Below, piece by piece: positions 27,954 through 36,878 of a stretch of 64,000 nucleotides of DNA. Under the pieces are notes generated by a model, which ran no database searches, was not told the DNA's origin, and worked only from the letters and a program-made list of their open reading frames with translations. The DNA is from Methylobacterium sp. PvR107 (GTDB lineage Bacteria > Pseudomonadota > Alphaproteobacteria > Rhizobiales > Beijerinckiaceae). The stretch covers positions 1,736,001 through 1,800,000 of the forward strand of contig NZ_JAFIBW010000001.1 in the NCBI RefSeq assembly GCF_017833295.1. The letters are read 5' to 3'. Made by a program: the position numbers and the translations under genes. The stretch's first letter is position 1. Each line of letters opens with the position of its first letter.

Positions 27954-28967
27954 TCAGCGGCCGGTCGTCAGCAGGATCTTGCCGAGATGCGCGCTCGATT
28001 CCATCAGCTCATGCGCCTGCCGGGCCTGTTCGAGTGGGAAGGTCGCGTGCGTGACGGAGCGAATGCGGCCAGCATCGAGTTCCGGCCAGACGTCCTTGCG
28101 CAGGCCTTCGGCGATGGCGGCCTTGTCGGCCTTGGGGCGTGGGCGCAGGGTCGAGCCGGTGAAGGTCAGGCGATTGCGCATGATCGGCGTGATGTTCAGG
28201 CCGTCGACCTTGTAGCCGCCCATGAGAGCGATCATCACCAAGCGTCCGTCCGGCGCGAGGGATTTCAGGTTCCGCGGCAGATAGCTGGCGCCGATCATAT
28301 CGAGGATGACGTCGACGCCGCGCCCGTCGGTCAGGCGCTTCACCTCCTCGGCGAAGTCCGTCTGCTTGTAGTCGATGGCGGCATCCGCCCCGAGTTCCTC
28401 GCAGAACCGGCACTTCTCCGCCGAGCCGGCGGTGGCGAAGACCCGGGCACCGACATACTTGGCGATCTGAATCGCGGTGGCACCGATGCCGCTCGATCCG
28501 CCGTGGACCAGGAAACTCTCGCCCCGGGCGAGGCGACCGCGCTGCACGACGTTCGAGTACACTGTGAAGAAGGTCTCCGGCAGGCCGCCGGAATCGACGA
28601 GCGAGACCGCCTTCGGCCGCGGCAGGCAGTGGCCGGCTTCCGCCACCGCAAATTCCGCATAGCCGCCGCTGATGACGAGGGCGCAGACTTCATCGCCCGG
28701 TGCCAGGCCGGTAACGCCCTCCCCGAGGGCGATCACCCGGCCGGCGACTTCAAGGCCGGGGATCTCGGTCGCGCCCGGAGGCGGCGGGTAGGCTCCGGAC
28801 CGCTGGGCAACGTCGGGCCGGTTCACCCCGGCGGCGACGATCTCGATCAGCACCTGGCCCGCGCCCGGGCGCGGCACCGGGGCGGTTTCGACGGCGATCA
28901 CCTCCGGACCGCCGGAACCCGTGAAGCGGATCTGGCGCATGGTGTCGGGCAGGTCAGGGCTGGCCAT
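27954..28967 (-). CDS. NAD(P)H quinone oxidoreductase, PIG3/QOR-like MDR family
   Basis: The 337-residue product is a zinc-free medium-chain reductase. The substrate-side N-terminal domain (VNRPDVAQRSGAYPPPPGAT) and the Rossmann domain with the NADPH-binding FLVHGGSSGIGATAIQIAK are typical of the TIGR02824/PIG3 quinone reductase group. Zinc-binding cysteines are absent. It probably reduces quinones or enones with NADPH. AGAGGA precedes the ATG at 28967. A hairpin separates it from the upstream binding-protein gene, so it likely has its own promoter. Confidence 0.9.
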   Translation of the reverse strand: MASPDLPDTMRQIRFTGSGGPEVIAVETAPVPRPGAGQVLIEIVAAGVNRPDVAQRSGAYPPPPGATEIPGLEVAGRVIALGEGVTGLAPGDEVCALVISGGYAEFAVAEAGHCLPRPKAVSLVDSGGLPETFFTVYSNVVQRGRLARGESFLVHGGSSGIGATAIQIAKYVGARVFATAGSAEKCRFCEELGADAAIDYKQTDFAEEVKRLTDGRGVDVILDMIGASYLPRNLKSLAPDGRLVMIALMGGYKVDGLNITPIMRNRLTFTGSTLRPRPKADKAAIAEGLRKDVWPELDAGRIRSVTHATFPLEQARQAHELMESSAHLGKILLTTGR

Positions 28968-29072
28968 CGATGGATCCTCTCCGGCGCGGGGTCTCGGGCC
29001 GGGTCAACGGCACCGCGCTGCGGCTCTAGTTGCGGCAACGACCGCGCTTGGCAAGGACTGCGTTTGGCAAGC

Positions 29073-29094
29073 GGCGGAGCCGACCGGCTCCGCC
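29073..29094 (-). terminator. Hairpin terminator after the ABC binding protein gene
   Basis: A perfect 10-bp stem (29073-29082 with 29085-29094, GGCGGAGCCG and complement) lies 14 bases beyond the stop of the minus-strand gene at 29108. On that strand TTG follows the stem rather than a long U-run. Confidence 0.65.
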
Positions 29095-29107
29095 CCGGGA
29101 CACCGCC

Positions 29108-30349
29108 CTAACGCGCCGCGGCCTTCACGGCGGCAGGGATCACGATCTGTCCCTGCGCGAGGCTCTTCGGCCAGATCGCCACCTGCTTGCCGTCCTGCCA
29201 CTGCGCGATCAGACCGGTGATGAAGCCCTGGCCGTATCGGATCGAGTGGGTGAACGGGTCGTCCTTGCCGTAGAACTGTGTCCGCCCGACGGTGCCGACC
29301 CAGTCGGTTGTCTCCAGGGCCTCGACGAGCTTGTCAGCCTCCGTGGTACCCGCGCGCTTCACGGCGTCGGCTGCGTAGTAGACCTGATCGTAAGCCATGT
29401 AGCCGGCATAGGACGGATCGCTGCCGAAGCGCTTCTTGAACGCGTCGCTGAACGCCAGCGACTTGTCGGTGATCGCCGCCCCTGGCACGGCGATGCTCTG
29501 GAAGATCACGCCCTGGGTGGCGCCGTTGGTGTTGGCCCAGAAGGTCGAGGAGGTCGCCTGCGAGTTCATGCCGGTCATGGCCAGCGGCACTTGCTGGTTC
29601 TGCCACTGCACGGTCGGCTGCACCCCGACATGCGAGATGCCGGTGACGATCAGGTCCGGCTTGGCCGCCTCGATCTTGTTGTAGATCGGCGTGAAATCGC
29701 CGGTGTCCGGCGAGAAGCGAATGTGATCGACGACCTTCACGCCGATCTCGGGCAAGCATTTCTCGTAGCCGACATCGAGCGGCCGCGTCCAGGCCGCATC
29801 CTCGCTCATGATCGCGGCCGTCTTCACCTTCATCAGGTCAATCAGCATGTCCTTGGTCGAATCACAGATCGACTGAGCAAGGGCCGCCGAAGTCAAATAT
29901 CCGTGGAAGGTGTACTTGTTGCGCGCGTAATCCTTGTGGACCGCGAGGCTGATCTCGTTGGAGGCCGCGCCCGGCGTGATCATCGGCGTCTTCAACCGCG
30001 CCGCCCAGGGCATCAGCGCCAGCACCACCTCGGAGATGTAGCTGGCGATGACGAGGTTGACCTTGTCCTCGGAGACCGCCCGCTGGAAGGCGCGAACCGC
30101 ATCGGAGGCGGACGACTTGTCGTCGTAGGTAACGACCTGAATCTGACGACCCTCGATCCCGCCCTTGGCGTTGATCTCGTCGGCGGCGAGTTGCACGGCC
30201 TGCGGGATCGAGGCCCCGACCACAGACTGCGCCTCGGCGATCACCCCGATCCGGATCGGATCGGCGGCCCGCGCCGGTTCCGTGGTCACCAGCCCGGCCA
30301 CTGCAAGCAGGGCTAGGGCCCGGCGGGAAACGCTCCGATCGATCGCCAT
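29108..30349 (-). CDS. ABC transporter substrate-binding protein, branched-chain amino acid/amide type
   Basis: The 413-residue protein has a signal peptide of Tat-like appearance (SVSRRALALLAVAGLVTTEPARA) and a Leu/Ile/Val-type periplasmic binding fold (PIRIGVIAEAQSVVGASIPQ, VNLVIASYISEVVLALMP, MITPGAASNEISLAV). The ATG at 30349 is fixed by GGAGGAAA. No permease or ATPase genes are adjacent, so it is an orphan receptor working with a transporter encoded elsewhere, or a sensory partner. The ligand is unknown; urea, amides and aromatic acids are all used by this family. Confidence 0.88.
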   Translation of the reverse strand: MAIDRSVSRRALALLAVAGLVTTEPARAADPIRIGVIAEAQSVVGASIPQAVQLAADEINAKGGIEGRQIQVVTYDDKSSASDAVRAFQRAVSEDKVNLVIASYISEVVLALMPWAARLKTPMITPGAASNEISLAVHKDYARNKYTFHGYLTSAALAQSICDSTKDMLIDLMKVKTAAIMSEDAAWTRPLDVGYEKCLPEIGVKVVDHIRFSPDTGDFTPIYNKIEAAKPDLIVTGISHVGVQPTVQWQNQQVPLAMTGMNSQATSSTFWANTNGATQGVIFQSIAVPGAAITDKSLAFSDAFKKRFGSDPSYAGYMAYDQVYYAADAVKRAGTTEADKLVEALETTDWVGTVGRTQFYGKDDPFTHSIRYGQGFITGLIAQWQDGKQVAIWPKSLAQGQIVIPAAVKAAAR

Positions 30350-30844
30350 GGATTTCCTCCTGCACGCCGTGCGGCTTTTGCCGCCGCATCGGCTTGACGC
30401 GCGGAGTGTGCAACACCTCGGCGGATGAATACAATGTGCAGCTGTGATCAATGGCAGGCGAATGTTGGAGAAACGCCGGGCTCAGCGGGGTGAAGCCGCT
30501 GGCGAGCGTGGAACGTTCGATCGCCGCTGGCGAGAAGATTCCGCACCTTTGGATCCGAGCCCCGCGTCGCGCCGAGTGGCTCGGCGAGACGCAGGCGGCT
30601 TCATCAGAGGGCCGTGCCTGCCGCGATTCCGGGGCAATCCGGCCCGCATCGAAGCCGTCGGTTCGGAGCGACCGCGTGTTTCGCTTGGGATCCCGTTGCC
30701 ATGCCGCATACGAGGTGATCTTGGCCCATAGGGCCCGCTTCCTGAGCTGCGCCCCTCGGGTTTCAACCAGCCGCCCGAGCGATGGCGCTGCGGGGCCGTT
30801 TCGAGCGTCTGCCCTCGACAGAGACGTCCGGGACTCCGATCATC
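30350..30844. other. Intergenic region upstream of the kaiC relic
   Basis: These 495 bases separate the minus-strand binding-protein gene from the kaiC pseudogene. Several overlapping frames are open, but none has a good start, ribosome binding site or recognisable product. The original kaiC promoter should lie here if it survives. Confidence 0.45.
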
Positions 30845-32001
30845 GTGAATGACCTGAACGCTGCCCCGAGCACGCCCGCGGCGCTCGCCAAGTCGCCGAC
30901 CGGCATCGAGGGGTTCGACGATCTGACTATGGCGGCCTCCCGGCAGGGCGCCCGTCCCCGATCTGCGGCGCTGCGGGCTGCGGCAAGACCCTGTTCGCCA
31001 CCACGTTCCAGGTCGACGGCGCGGCCCGGTTCGACGAGCCGGGCGTGTTCATGCGCTTCGAGGAACGGGCGGAGGATCTGGCCGCCAACATGGCGTCACT
31101 GGGCTACAATCTCGAAGGACTCGTCGCCGCAGGCAGGCTCGCCATCGACCACGTGCGCGTCGAGCGCGGCGAAATCGAGGAGACCGGCGAGTACGACCTG
31201 GACGGCCTGTTCATCCGCCTCGGCTTCGCGCTGGACAGCATCGGCGCCAGGCGCGTCGTGCTCCACACGATCGAGACCCTGTTTGCCGGTTTCACCGACC
31301 TGTCGCTGCTGCGCGCGGAGTTGCGACGCCTGTTCGGCTGGATCAAGGATCGCGGCCTGACGGCGATCATCACGGGCGAGCGCGGCGAAAGGCAACTCAC
31401 CCGGCAGGGGCTGGAAGAGTACGTCTCAGATTGCGTCGTGCTTCTCGACAATCGCGTCGAGGACCAGATCACCACACGCCGCGTCCGCGTGGTTTAATAT
31501 CGCGGTTCGGCCCATGGCACCAACGAATACCCGTACCTGATCGAACAGGCGGGCATCAGCGTCCTGCCGGTCACGTCGGCCGAACGCGACGACGAGGTGC
31601 CGGGTGGGATCATCTCGTCGGGCCTTGCCGGACTGGATGCCATGCTCGGCCCGGGCGGCTTCTATCGCGGCTCCAGCATCTTGATCTCGGGTGAGGCCGG
31701 GACGGGCAAGACCGTGCTGACGGCCTCCGTCATCGATGTGGCCTGCCGGCGCGGCGAGCGCGTTACAGGCGACACTCCTTCGGATGATCGACCTGATCAA
31801 GACCCGGGGCATCACGGCCGTGTTCACCACCCTGGGCGGCGACGGTTCCCTCGTCCAGGAGGACGACCTCGGCGTGTCCTCGCTGATGGATTCGTGGGTC
31901 AAGCTACAGAACATGGAAGCCAACGGCGAACGGACGCGCACGCTCTATGTCATCATACGCAGCACAGGGATTGCGGCATCCGCGGCGGCGTCTGCAGGCG
32001 T
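30845..32001 (+). pseudogene. kaiC: Decayed kaiC (circadian clock ATPase family)
   Basis: Joined across frames the sequence reads as a two-domain KaiC protein. A GTG at 30845 starts VNDLNAAPST...GIEGFDDLTM; a missing G in the run at 30931-30932 shifts the frame, after which GGLPAGRP and the Walker A motif CGAAGCGKT continue. Domain I ends RRVRVV and is cut by TAA at 31495-31497, where intact proteins have Lys before YRGSAHGTNEYP. Domain II starts normally (second Walker A, GEAGTGKT, 31690-31713). About 70 codons are lost near 31765 with another frame change. The ATLLRMIDLIKTRGITAVF and GVSSLMDSWVKLQ segments (the latter matching the KaiC phosphosite region) survive, and the C-terminus is gone. 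No kaiB is nearby. Confidence 0.88.
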
Positions 32002-32637
32002 TCACCGCGTCCCGTACATCCGGTCGCCGGCGTCGCCGAGGCCCGGCACGATGTAACCGTGATCGTTCAGGTGGCTGTCGATGGCGGCAGTCCAGACCGG
32101 CACGTCAGGATGCGCGGCCTGGAGCTTGGCGAGTCCCTCTGGCGCCGCCAGCAGGCAGACGAACCGCAGGTCCGACGCCCCCCGGGCTTTCAACCGGTCC
32201 AGGGCCGCAATGGCCGAGTTCGCGGTCGCCAGCATCGGGTCGAGCACCAGGACGGTCCGGTCGGCGAGGTCGGACGGCGCTTTGAAGTAGTACTCCACCG
32301 CCTCCAGCGTGTCGGGGTCCCGATAAAGCCCGACATGGGCAACCCGCGCCGAGGGGACGAGCGACAGCATGCCGTCGAGGAAGCCGACCCCTGCCCGTAG
32401 AATCGGCGCCAGGACCAGCTTCTTGCCCTGGATCTGCCGCCCCTCCATCGGTTGAAGCGGCGTCTCGATGGTCACCGGCTCGAGCGGAAGGTCCCGCGTG
32501 ACCTCGTAGGCGAGGAGCATGCCGATCTCGTTCAGCAGCTGGCGGAATCCCTTGGTCGAGCGCTTCTTGTCCCGCAGGTATGTGAGCTTGTGCTGCACGA
32601 GCGGGTGATCAACCACCGTGACCCGAGCTGTCGGCAT
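32002..32637 (-). CDS. upp: Uracil phosphoribosyltransferase
   Basis: Upp (211 residues) salvages uracil by joining it to PRPP to give UMP. Motifs seen: [15 protein letters not shown] at the start, [17 protein letters not shown], the PRPP-binding [14 protein letters not shown], and the uracil-binding [16 protein letters not shown] at the C-terminus. ATG 32637 follows GGAGGGG. It converges on the kaiC relic, whose truncated end abuts or overlaps the upp stop. Confidence 0.96.
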   Translation of the reverse strand: MPTARVTVVDHPLVQHKLTYLRDKKRSTKGFRQLLNEIGMLLAYEVTRDLPLEPVTIETPLQPMEGRQIQGKKLVLAPILRAGVGFLDGMLSLVPSARVAHVGLYRDPDTLEAVEYYFKAPSDLADRTVLVLDPMLATANSAIAALDRLKARGASDLRFVCLLAAPEGLAKLQAAHPDVPVWTAAIDSHLNDHGYIVPGLGDAGDRMYGTR

Positions 32638-33203
32638 CGCCTTAACCCCTCCGCTGCGGCTGCCGGAGCAATGCCGGACCCTCGGCCGGGGCGCAACTTC
32701 CGGAGCGAGGACGCAACACGACGGCAACCCACCTGACGAACGCGGGAGCCTCTCCGACCGAGGCACCCGCCACTTGTGACCTTCAGACCGGATCCGGCCG
32801 CGAACTCTGAGGCGCGGACTCGCGCCGAGCGCGACCGGAGCCGCCTATTGGGAGGCTGGCGCCCACAACCCGCTCGATCCTGGCACGAGCCGGCAAGAGG
32901 CCGCGGGAGCGCTGGCGTCGGGTCAGCGCCGTTTGTCTTGTACCCTCAGCCAGACACAGATGTCGGCTGGCCGCCTTAGATGGGCATAAAAATTTATAAG
33001 TCATGTATTAGCATCAATATATATTTTGAATATATTGCCACGCGATGATATATTTGAACAGATATTTACGGATTAGCCAGTTTAAGGCTCTATATATAAC
33101 GATTCTTTTGTCATCTTGATGTTCACGATTTCCGAACTACATTAGACTCAGTCCAAAAATCGACCTGATGCGAAAATCGGGTTCTGAAATAAGCGAACGT
33201 TTC
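32638..33203. other. 566-bp intergenic region with AT-rich island
   Basis: Bases about 32,980-33,170 are strongly AT-rich (TATATATTTTGAATATATT and CTCTATATATAACG stretches) against a GC-rich background, directly upstream of the chemoreceptor gene. No gene is seen. The remainder up to 32,980 has normal composition but only short, unsupported frames. The AT-rich part probably holds the chemoreceptor promoter; several TATA-like hexamers make the exact one unclear. Confidence 0.5.
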
Positions 33204-34895
33204 ATGCCCATCAATTTATCTCTCAAATTGTTACTGGCAATCCTCTTCGGATGTCTAGCGCTTAATTCGGCCATCCAGGGCGGACTCTCTGTCCGAGAAC
33301 TGGCCGTTATTCGCGGGTCGGCGACGGCCCTCGCGACCAATTGGCTGCCCTCCCTGGAAACGATCAGCGCTGTGGAGGTCGCGGCCTCGGAAGTGCGAAT
33401 CAAGCAGTACCGGCTGCTCCTGCTGTCGATCACCGCGGAACGTCGCGCAGCCAACGAGAGCAATCTCGCCGCAACCTTCGTCAAGCTGCGCGAAGCCAGG
33501 AGCAGCTACGAGCCGCTGATTAGCAGCCCGGAGGAACGGAGCCTCTACGAGACCTTCGCGGCGTCCTGGGCGAAATTCGAACGAACGGACAGCGAGGTGC
33601 GTCGCCTCGTTGCGGCTGGTCAGCAAACCGAAGCGATAGCGCTTCTGACGCATCCTGACGTCGTCGCCCTATACGACGGGGCGCGTGCGACCCTCGCGCA
33701 GCTTGTTTCCTTGAACGAACGAGCGGCCGCCCACGAGGCCGACACCGCAATGACGCGGGCCGGCACCGCCACCGCCACCGCCTATGTCGGAATCGCGCTT
33801 GCTATGGCCTCGGCCCTGGCCGCAGCGATCTTCGGCCTGGTGCGGATCTCCCGACCGATCCAAGTGATGACCCGCATCATGTCGGTCCTGGCAGCCGGCG
33901 ATACCGAGGCGGAGGTGCCCTTCCAGTCCCGCCGCAACGAGATCGGCGCGATGGCCGCGGCCGTTCAGGTGTTCAAGGACAACCTGATCCGTACCCGGAA
34001 GCTGGAGGAGGAGACCGCCGCGGCCCGGCTCGCCGCCGAGGCGCAACGCAAAGCCGGGCTGCGTCAGCTCGCGGACCAATTCGCCAGGGCGGTCGGCGGC
34101 ATCATCCGTCAAGTCTCCGCTTCGGCGAACGAACTGGAGGCCACAGCGCAGATCATGACGGCCACGGCTCGCCGGACCGCCGACCAATCGACGACCGTTG
34201 CCGCGGCAGCCGAGCAGGCGGCCAGCAACGTCAGCACGGTCGCTGCCGCTGCCGAGGAGCTGGGATCGTCCGTGCATGAGATCGGTCGGCAGGTCGATGG
34301 TTCCGCCAAACTCGCCCAAGTCGCGGTCGGCGAGGCCGACCAGACCGGCTCATTGGTTCAGGAACTCAGCGCAGCCGTCGCGCGCATCGGTGACGTCGCG
34401 GGTATGATCGCCTCGATCGCGAGCCAGACCAACCTGCTGGCCCTGAACGCGACGATCGAGGCGGCGCGCGCCGGCGCGGCCGGCCGCAGCTTCGCAGTGG
34501 TGGCCTCGGAGGTGAAGGCGCTCGCGGAACAGACGGCGCGGGCGACTGACGAGATCTCGGCCCAGATCGCACAGGTTCAGGCTTCGACCGGACAGGCGGT
34601 CACGGCGATCGGCGCGACCACGGCTCGGATTCGGGAGATCAACGGTGTTGCTACATCCATCGCGGCAGCGGTGGAGGAGCAGGGCGCCGCGACGCAGGAG
34701 ATCGTCCGGAACGTCGGCCAGGCGGCAGCTGGAACCGGTGAGGTCACGAACAACATCGTGAGCGTCGCGGAAGCGGCCGAAGAGACCGGGCACGCAGCGA
34801 CTCAGGTGCTTGCCGAAGCGTCCCGGCTCTCGGAGCAATCCGAGCACCTGACCACCGAGGTCGACCGGTTCCTCGAAACGGTCCGCGCCGCTTGA
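33204..34895 (+). CDS. Methyl-accepting chemotaxis protein
   Basis: The 563-residue receptor has an N-terminal membrane helix (LSLKLLLAILFGCLALNSAI), a periplasmic helical sensor of about 160 residues resembling the four-helix-bundle 4HB_MCP type, a second membrane helix (AYVGIALAMASALAAAIFGL), a HAMP segment (RISRPIQVMTRIMSVLAAGD) and the cytoplasmic signalling domain. The hairpin tip reads IASIASQTNLLALNATIEAARAG. No C-terminal CheR-binding pentapeptide is present. Start: ATG 33204 (33168 also possible). The ligand is unknown; no other chemotaxis genes are adjacent, though a flagellin lies 17 kb away. Confidence 0.92.
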   Translation: MPINLSLKLLLAILFGCLALNSAIQGGLSVRELAVIRGSATALATNWLPSLETISAVEVAASEVRIKQYRLLLLSITAERRAANESNLAATFVKLREARSSYEPLISSPEERSLYETFAASWAKFERTDSEVRRLVAAGQQTEAIALLTHPDVVALYDGARATLAQLVSLNERAAAHEADTAMTRAGTATATAYVGIALAMASALAAAIFGLVRISRPIQVMTRIMSVLAAGDTEAEVPFQSRRNEIGAMAAAVQVFKDNLIRTRKLEEETAAARLAAEAQRKAGLRQLADQFARAVGGIIRQVSASANELEATAQIMTATARRTADQSTTVAAAAEQAASNVSTVAAAAEELGSSVHEIGRQVDGSAKLAQVAVGEADQTGSLVQELSAAVARIGDVAGMIASIASQTNLLALNATIEAARAGAAGRSFAVVASEVKALAEQTARATDEISAQIAQVQASTGQAVTAIGATTARIREINGVATSIAAAVEEQGAATQEIVRNVGQAAAGTGEVTNNIVSVAEAAEETGHAATQVLAEASRLSEQSEHLTTEVDRFLETVRAA

Positions 34896-34948
34896 CCGGC
34901 TCGCTGTCGGACCACGCGCTGAGGCGATCCCGAGGCTGTCGTCGCACC

Positions 34949-34974
34949 GGGCCCGAGCCGATTGGCTCGGGCCC
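34949..34974. terminator. Bidirectional hairpin between chemoreceptor and DUF2852 gene
   Basis: GGGCCCGAGCC (34949-34959) and its perfect complement (34964-34974) form an 11-bp stem with a 4-nt loop between the convergent genes, 16 bases from the DUF2852 stop. Confidence 0.7.
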
Positions 34975-34989
34975 AGTGCACGATTGCGA

Positions 34990-35454
34990 TTAGACCGAAC
35001 GCGTCTCGCCGCCCTCGCCGCGGCGCTTGGCCATGAAGGCGTCGAACTGCTCGCGATCCTTGGCCCGCTTCAGCTCCTCGACGAACTCCGCGAAGGCTCT
35101 GCTCTCCTCTGCGAGGGCCCGGCGTTGCGCCTCCAGCCGGTCGAGCTCAGCACGGCGGTATTCGTCGAAGGCCGCATTGCCGGTGCTCTCGCGCCGGCTG
35201 GCGGCCTCGAAGGCACGGGCGAACCGGGATGCGGGGCGCGAGCCCCCGACATCCGAGAACGTCCGGCGCGCGCTGTCGCGGAGTTCCGTGAAGGCCGGGT
35301 AGCCGGCCAGCTTCCAGGCAACCAACGCAAGACCGATAGGCCACCAGTAGATGAAGCTGACAACGATGGCACCGATTTCCAGGGAACGGCGCGGGAACGG
35401 GCCGGACCGGCAGAGCCGGCCGGTCGCCCAGGGAGAGGAAGATTGAGAGGTCAC
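34990..35454 (-). CDS. DUF2852 membrane protein
   Basis: The 154-residue product matches DUF2852: one membrane helix near the N-terminus (IVVSFIYWWPIGLALVAWKL), then a charged cytoplasmic helical tail with NAAFDEYRRAELDRLEAQR and AKDREQFDAFMAKR, the signature of the family. It is widespread in Hyphomicrobiales and of unknown function. It stands alone, converging on the chemoreceptor, with the TetR gene upstream on the same strand. Confidence 0.85.
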   Translation of the reverse strand: MTSQSSSPWATGRLCRSGPFPRRSLEIGAIVVSFIYWWPIGLALVAWKLAGYPAFTELRDSARRTFSDVGGSRPASRFARAFEAASRRESTGNAAFDEYRRAELDRLEAQRRALAEESRAFAEFVEELKRAKDREQFDAFMAKRRGEGGETRSV

Positions 35455-35520
35455 GGCTGTGCTCCGCTGTTCATGTGAACGCGGTTAACATGCGAGCGCT
35501 CAGAACGCCTTTCAAGGCCG

Positions 35521-36225
35521 TCAGGCGCGGGGTTCGGATCCGCTGTTCCGCGCGGCCCCATGGACGAGAGCAAGCACCCCCGCCCGCAGCAGCTCGTATT
35601 TGTCCGGAAAGCCGGGTCCGCGCGGCAGGTGGCCGGCAGCCGAGAGGGTCGCCAGCCCGTGGGCGAGCGCCCAGACCTCGAGGGCGATGAAGCGGGGCGC
35701 GACGCCTCCGAATCCGTCCGCGAAGGTCGCCTGTAGCGCCTCGACCAGCAGGTCGAATGGACTCGGGCGCGCGGCGGCCCCGCTGGGGCTCGGCCCAGAC
35801 TCGGCTTCCGTCAAGCCAGTCGGAAGCCCTCGCGTCTCGAAGATCGCCGCGTAATACGCCGGCTCCTCCTCGGCGAAGGTCAGGTAGGTCTCGCCCATAC
35901 GGGTAAACCGCTCCAGCGGCGTGCCACGCGAGGTCAGCGCCCGAGCCAAGCGCGCGGCCAGCTCCGCAAATCCGCGTCCTGCGAGTTCCTCCAGCAGAGC
36001 CTCACGGCCTCGGAAATGGCGGTACAGCGCAGCCGGGGTCACGCCGACGAGACGCGCGGCGTCCACCAGCGTGAAGCCGCCGATCCCCCGCTCCGCGATG
36101 AACCGGCGCGCGGCCTCTATGAGCGCCTCCTTCAGATTACCGTGATGGTAATTCCGCCGGTCGCTCGGTCCGTCCAGCCAGGGTCGCAAGATCCCACATC
36201 CTCTACGCGCGCTCAGACACCTCAC
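35521..36225 (-). CDS. TetR/AcrR-family transcriptional regulator with WHG-type C-terminal domain
   Basis: The DNA-binding helix-turn-helix is at about residues 24-75 (YHHGNLKEALIEAARRFIAE, then GVTPAALYRHFRGREALLEEL). The C-terminal ligand-binding region resembles TetR_C_33 (WHG), with ALEVWALAHGLATLSAAG. The GTG at 36225 gives 234 residues; the first 20 lie outside the family and a later start is possible. It stands alone, so its target may be itself or distant genes. Confidence 0.88.
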   Translation of the reverse strand: MRCLSARRGCGILRPWLDGPSDRRNYHHGNLKEALIEAARRFIAERGIGGFTLVDAARLVGVTPAALYRHFRGREALLEELAGRGFAELAARLARALTSRGTPLERFTRMGETYLTFAEEEPAYYAAIFETRGLPTGLTEAESGPSPSGAAARPSPFDLLVEALQATFADGFGGVAPRFIALEVWALAHGLATLSAAGHLPRGPGFPDKYELLRAGVLALVHGAARNSGSEPRA

Positions 36226-36454
36226 AGAAGGTTCACCGCGCTGTCGAGTCGAGACACGAGCGGAGATCGGAGATTCGTGAAGCGTCCGTTGGCATTACGG
36301 CCGAGGACCGGGTTTGTTTCGCGCCAAGTGACCGCACTCGCGCTTGACCGGCCGGCACGGGCGCAACATTATTACAACTTCGACGCGGGCGAGACCGCCG
36401 CGCGACGGAAGTCGATGAGGCCCGGTGGCCTGCCCCCGAGGAAGTGCATCCGGC

Positions 36455-36751
36455 ATGGCGTTCGTGAGCCTCAAGGCGTGGCGAGCCCGCTCGGCGGAGC
36501 GCGCCGCGATTGCCGCGCGACTGAAGCAGGACCTGATCGCGGCTTTGGGGCTCGGCGAGGCCGACGCGCTGGCGGTCAACGAGATCGCCTGCGCCGATCC
36601 CGGCTGCCCCGACCTGGAGACGATCGTGCTGGTGATGCGTGCGGGCGTCCCGACTCGCGCCCTGCGCATCCGGCGCCCCCTGGATGCCGTCGACAAGAAC
36701 GACATCGCCGCGCTCGTCGCCGAGGAGCGGCTCGGTCCGCCATCTCGATGA
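36455..36751 (+). CDS. Conserved-looking hypothetical protein (98 aa)
   Basis: The product begins MAFVSLKAWRARSAERAAIA and has a mixed alpha/beta core with two cysteines in NEIACADPGCPDLETIVLVM, followed by PTRALRIRRPLDAVDKNDI. The Cys-x4-Cys segment between predicted strands looks like a real fold, and I recall similar small proteins in Hyphomicrobiales without a known role. GAGGAAG lies about nine bases before the ATG. It is 127 bp upstream of the thioredoxin-like gene. Confidence 0.7.
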   Translation: MAFVSLKAWRARSAERAAIAARLKQDLIAALGLGEADALAVNEIACADPGCPDLETIVLVMRAGVPTRALRIRRPLDAVDKNDIAALVAEERLGPPSR

Positions 36752-36820
36752 TGTGACGAAACCCGCGTCGCATCCGGTGCGCGGCGGCATCGGAGGCCGC
36801 AACCTTTGCGCCGGGTTCGT

Positions 36821-36858
36821 GTACCCTGCAAGAGGAGCCGGCATTCTGTGCAGGGTAC
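36821..36858. promoter_or_regulatory. Perfect 10-bp inverted repeat upstream of thioredoxin-like gene
   Basis: GTACCCTGCA at 36821-36830 is repeated as its exact reverse complement TGCAGGGTAC at 36849-36858, with an 18-base spacer. The second arm ends 20 bases before the ATG at 36879. The arms could be an operator for a dimeric regulator or the stem of an RNA hairpin in the leader. Confidence 0.55.
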
Positions 36859-36878
36859 CTGGCCGGGAGAAACGCACC

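Noticed and set aside
30451..30852. A 133-residue frame before the kaiC relic
   Set aside because: No ribosome binding site, no motif, overlapping open frames in other phases, and no coherent predicted structure.
31045..31497. A separate 150-residue KaiC-like gene
   Set aside because: It is the middle of a frame-shifted two-domain kaiC. It lacks its own start region and Walker A in frame, and flanking kaiC sequence continues on both sides.
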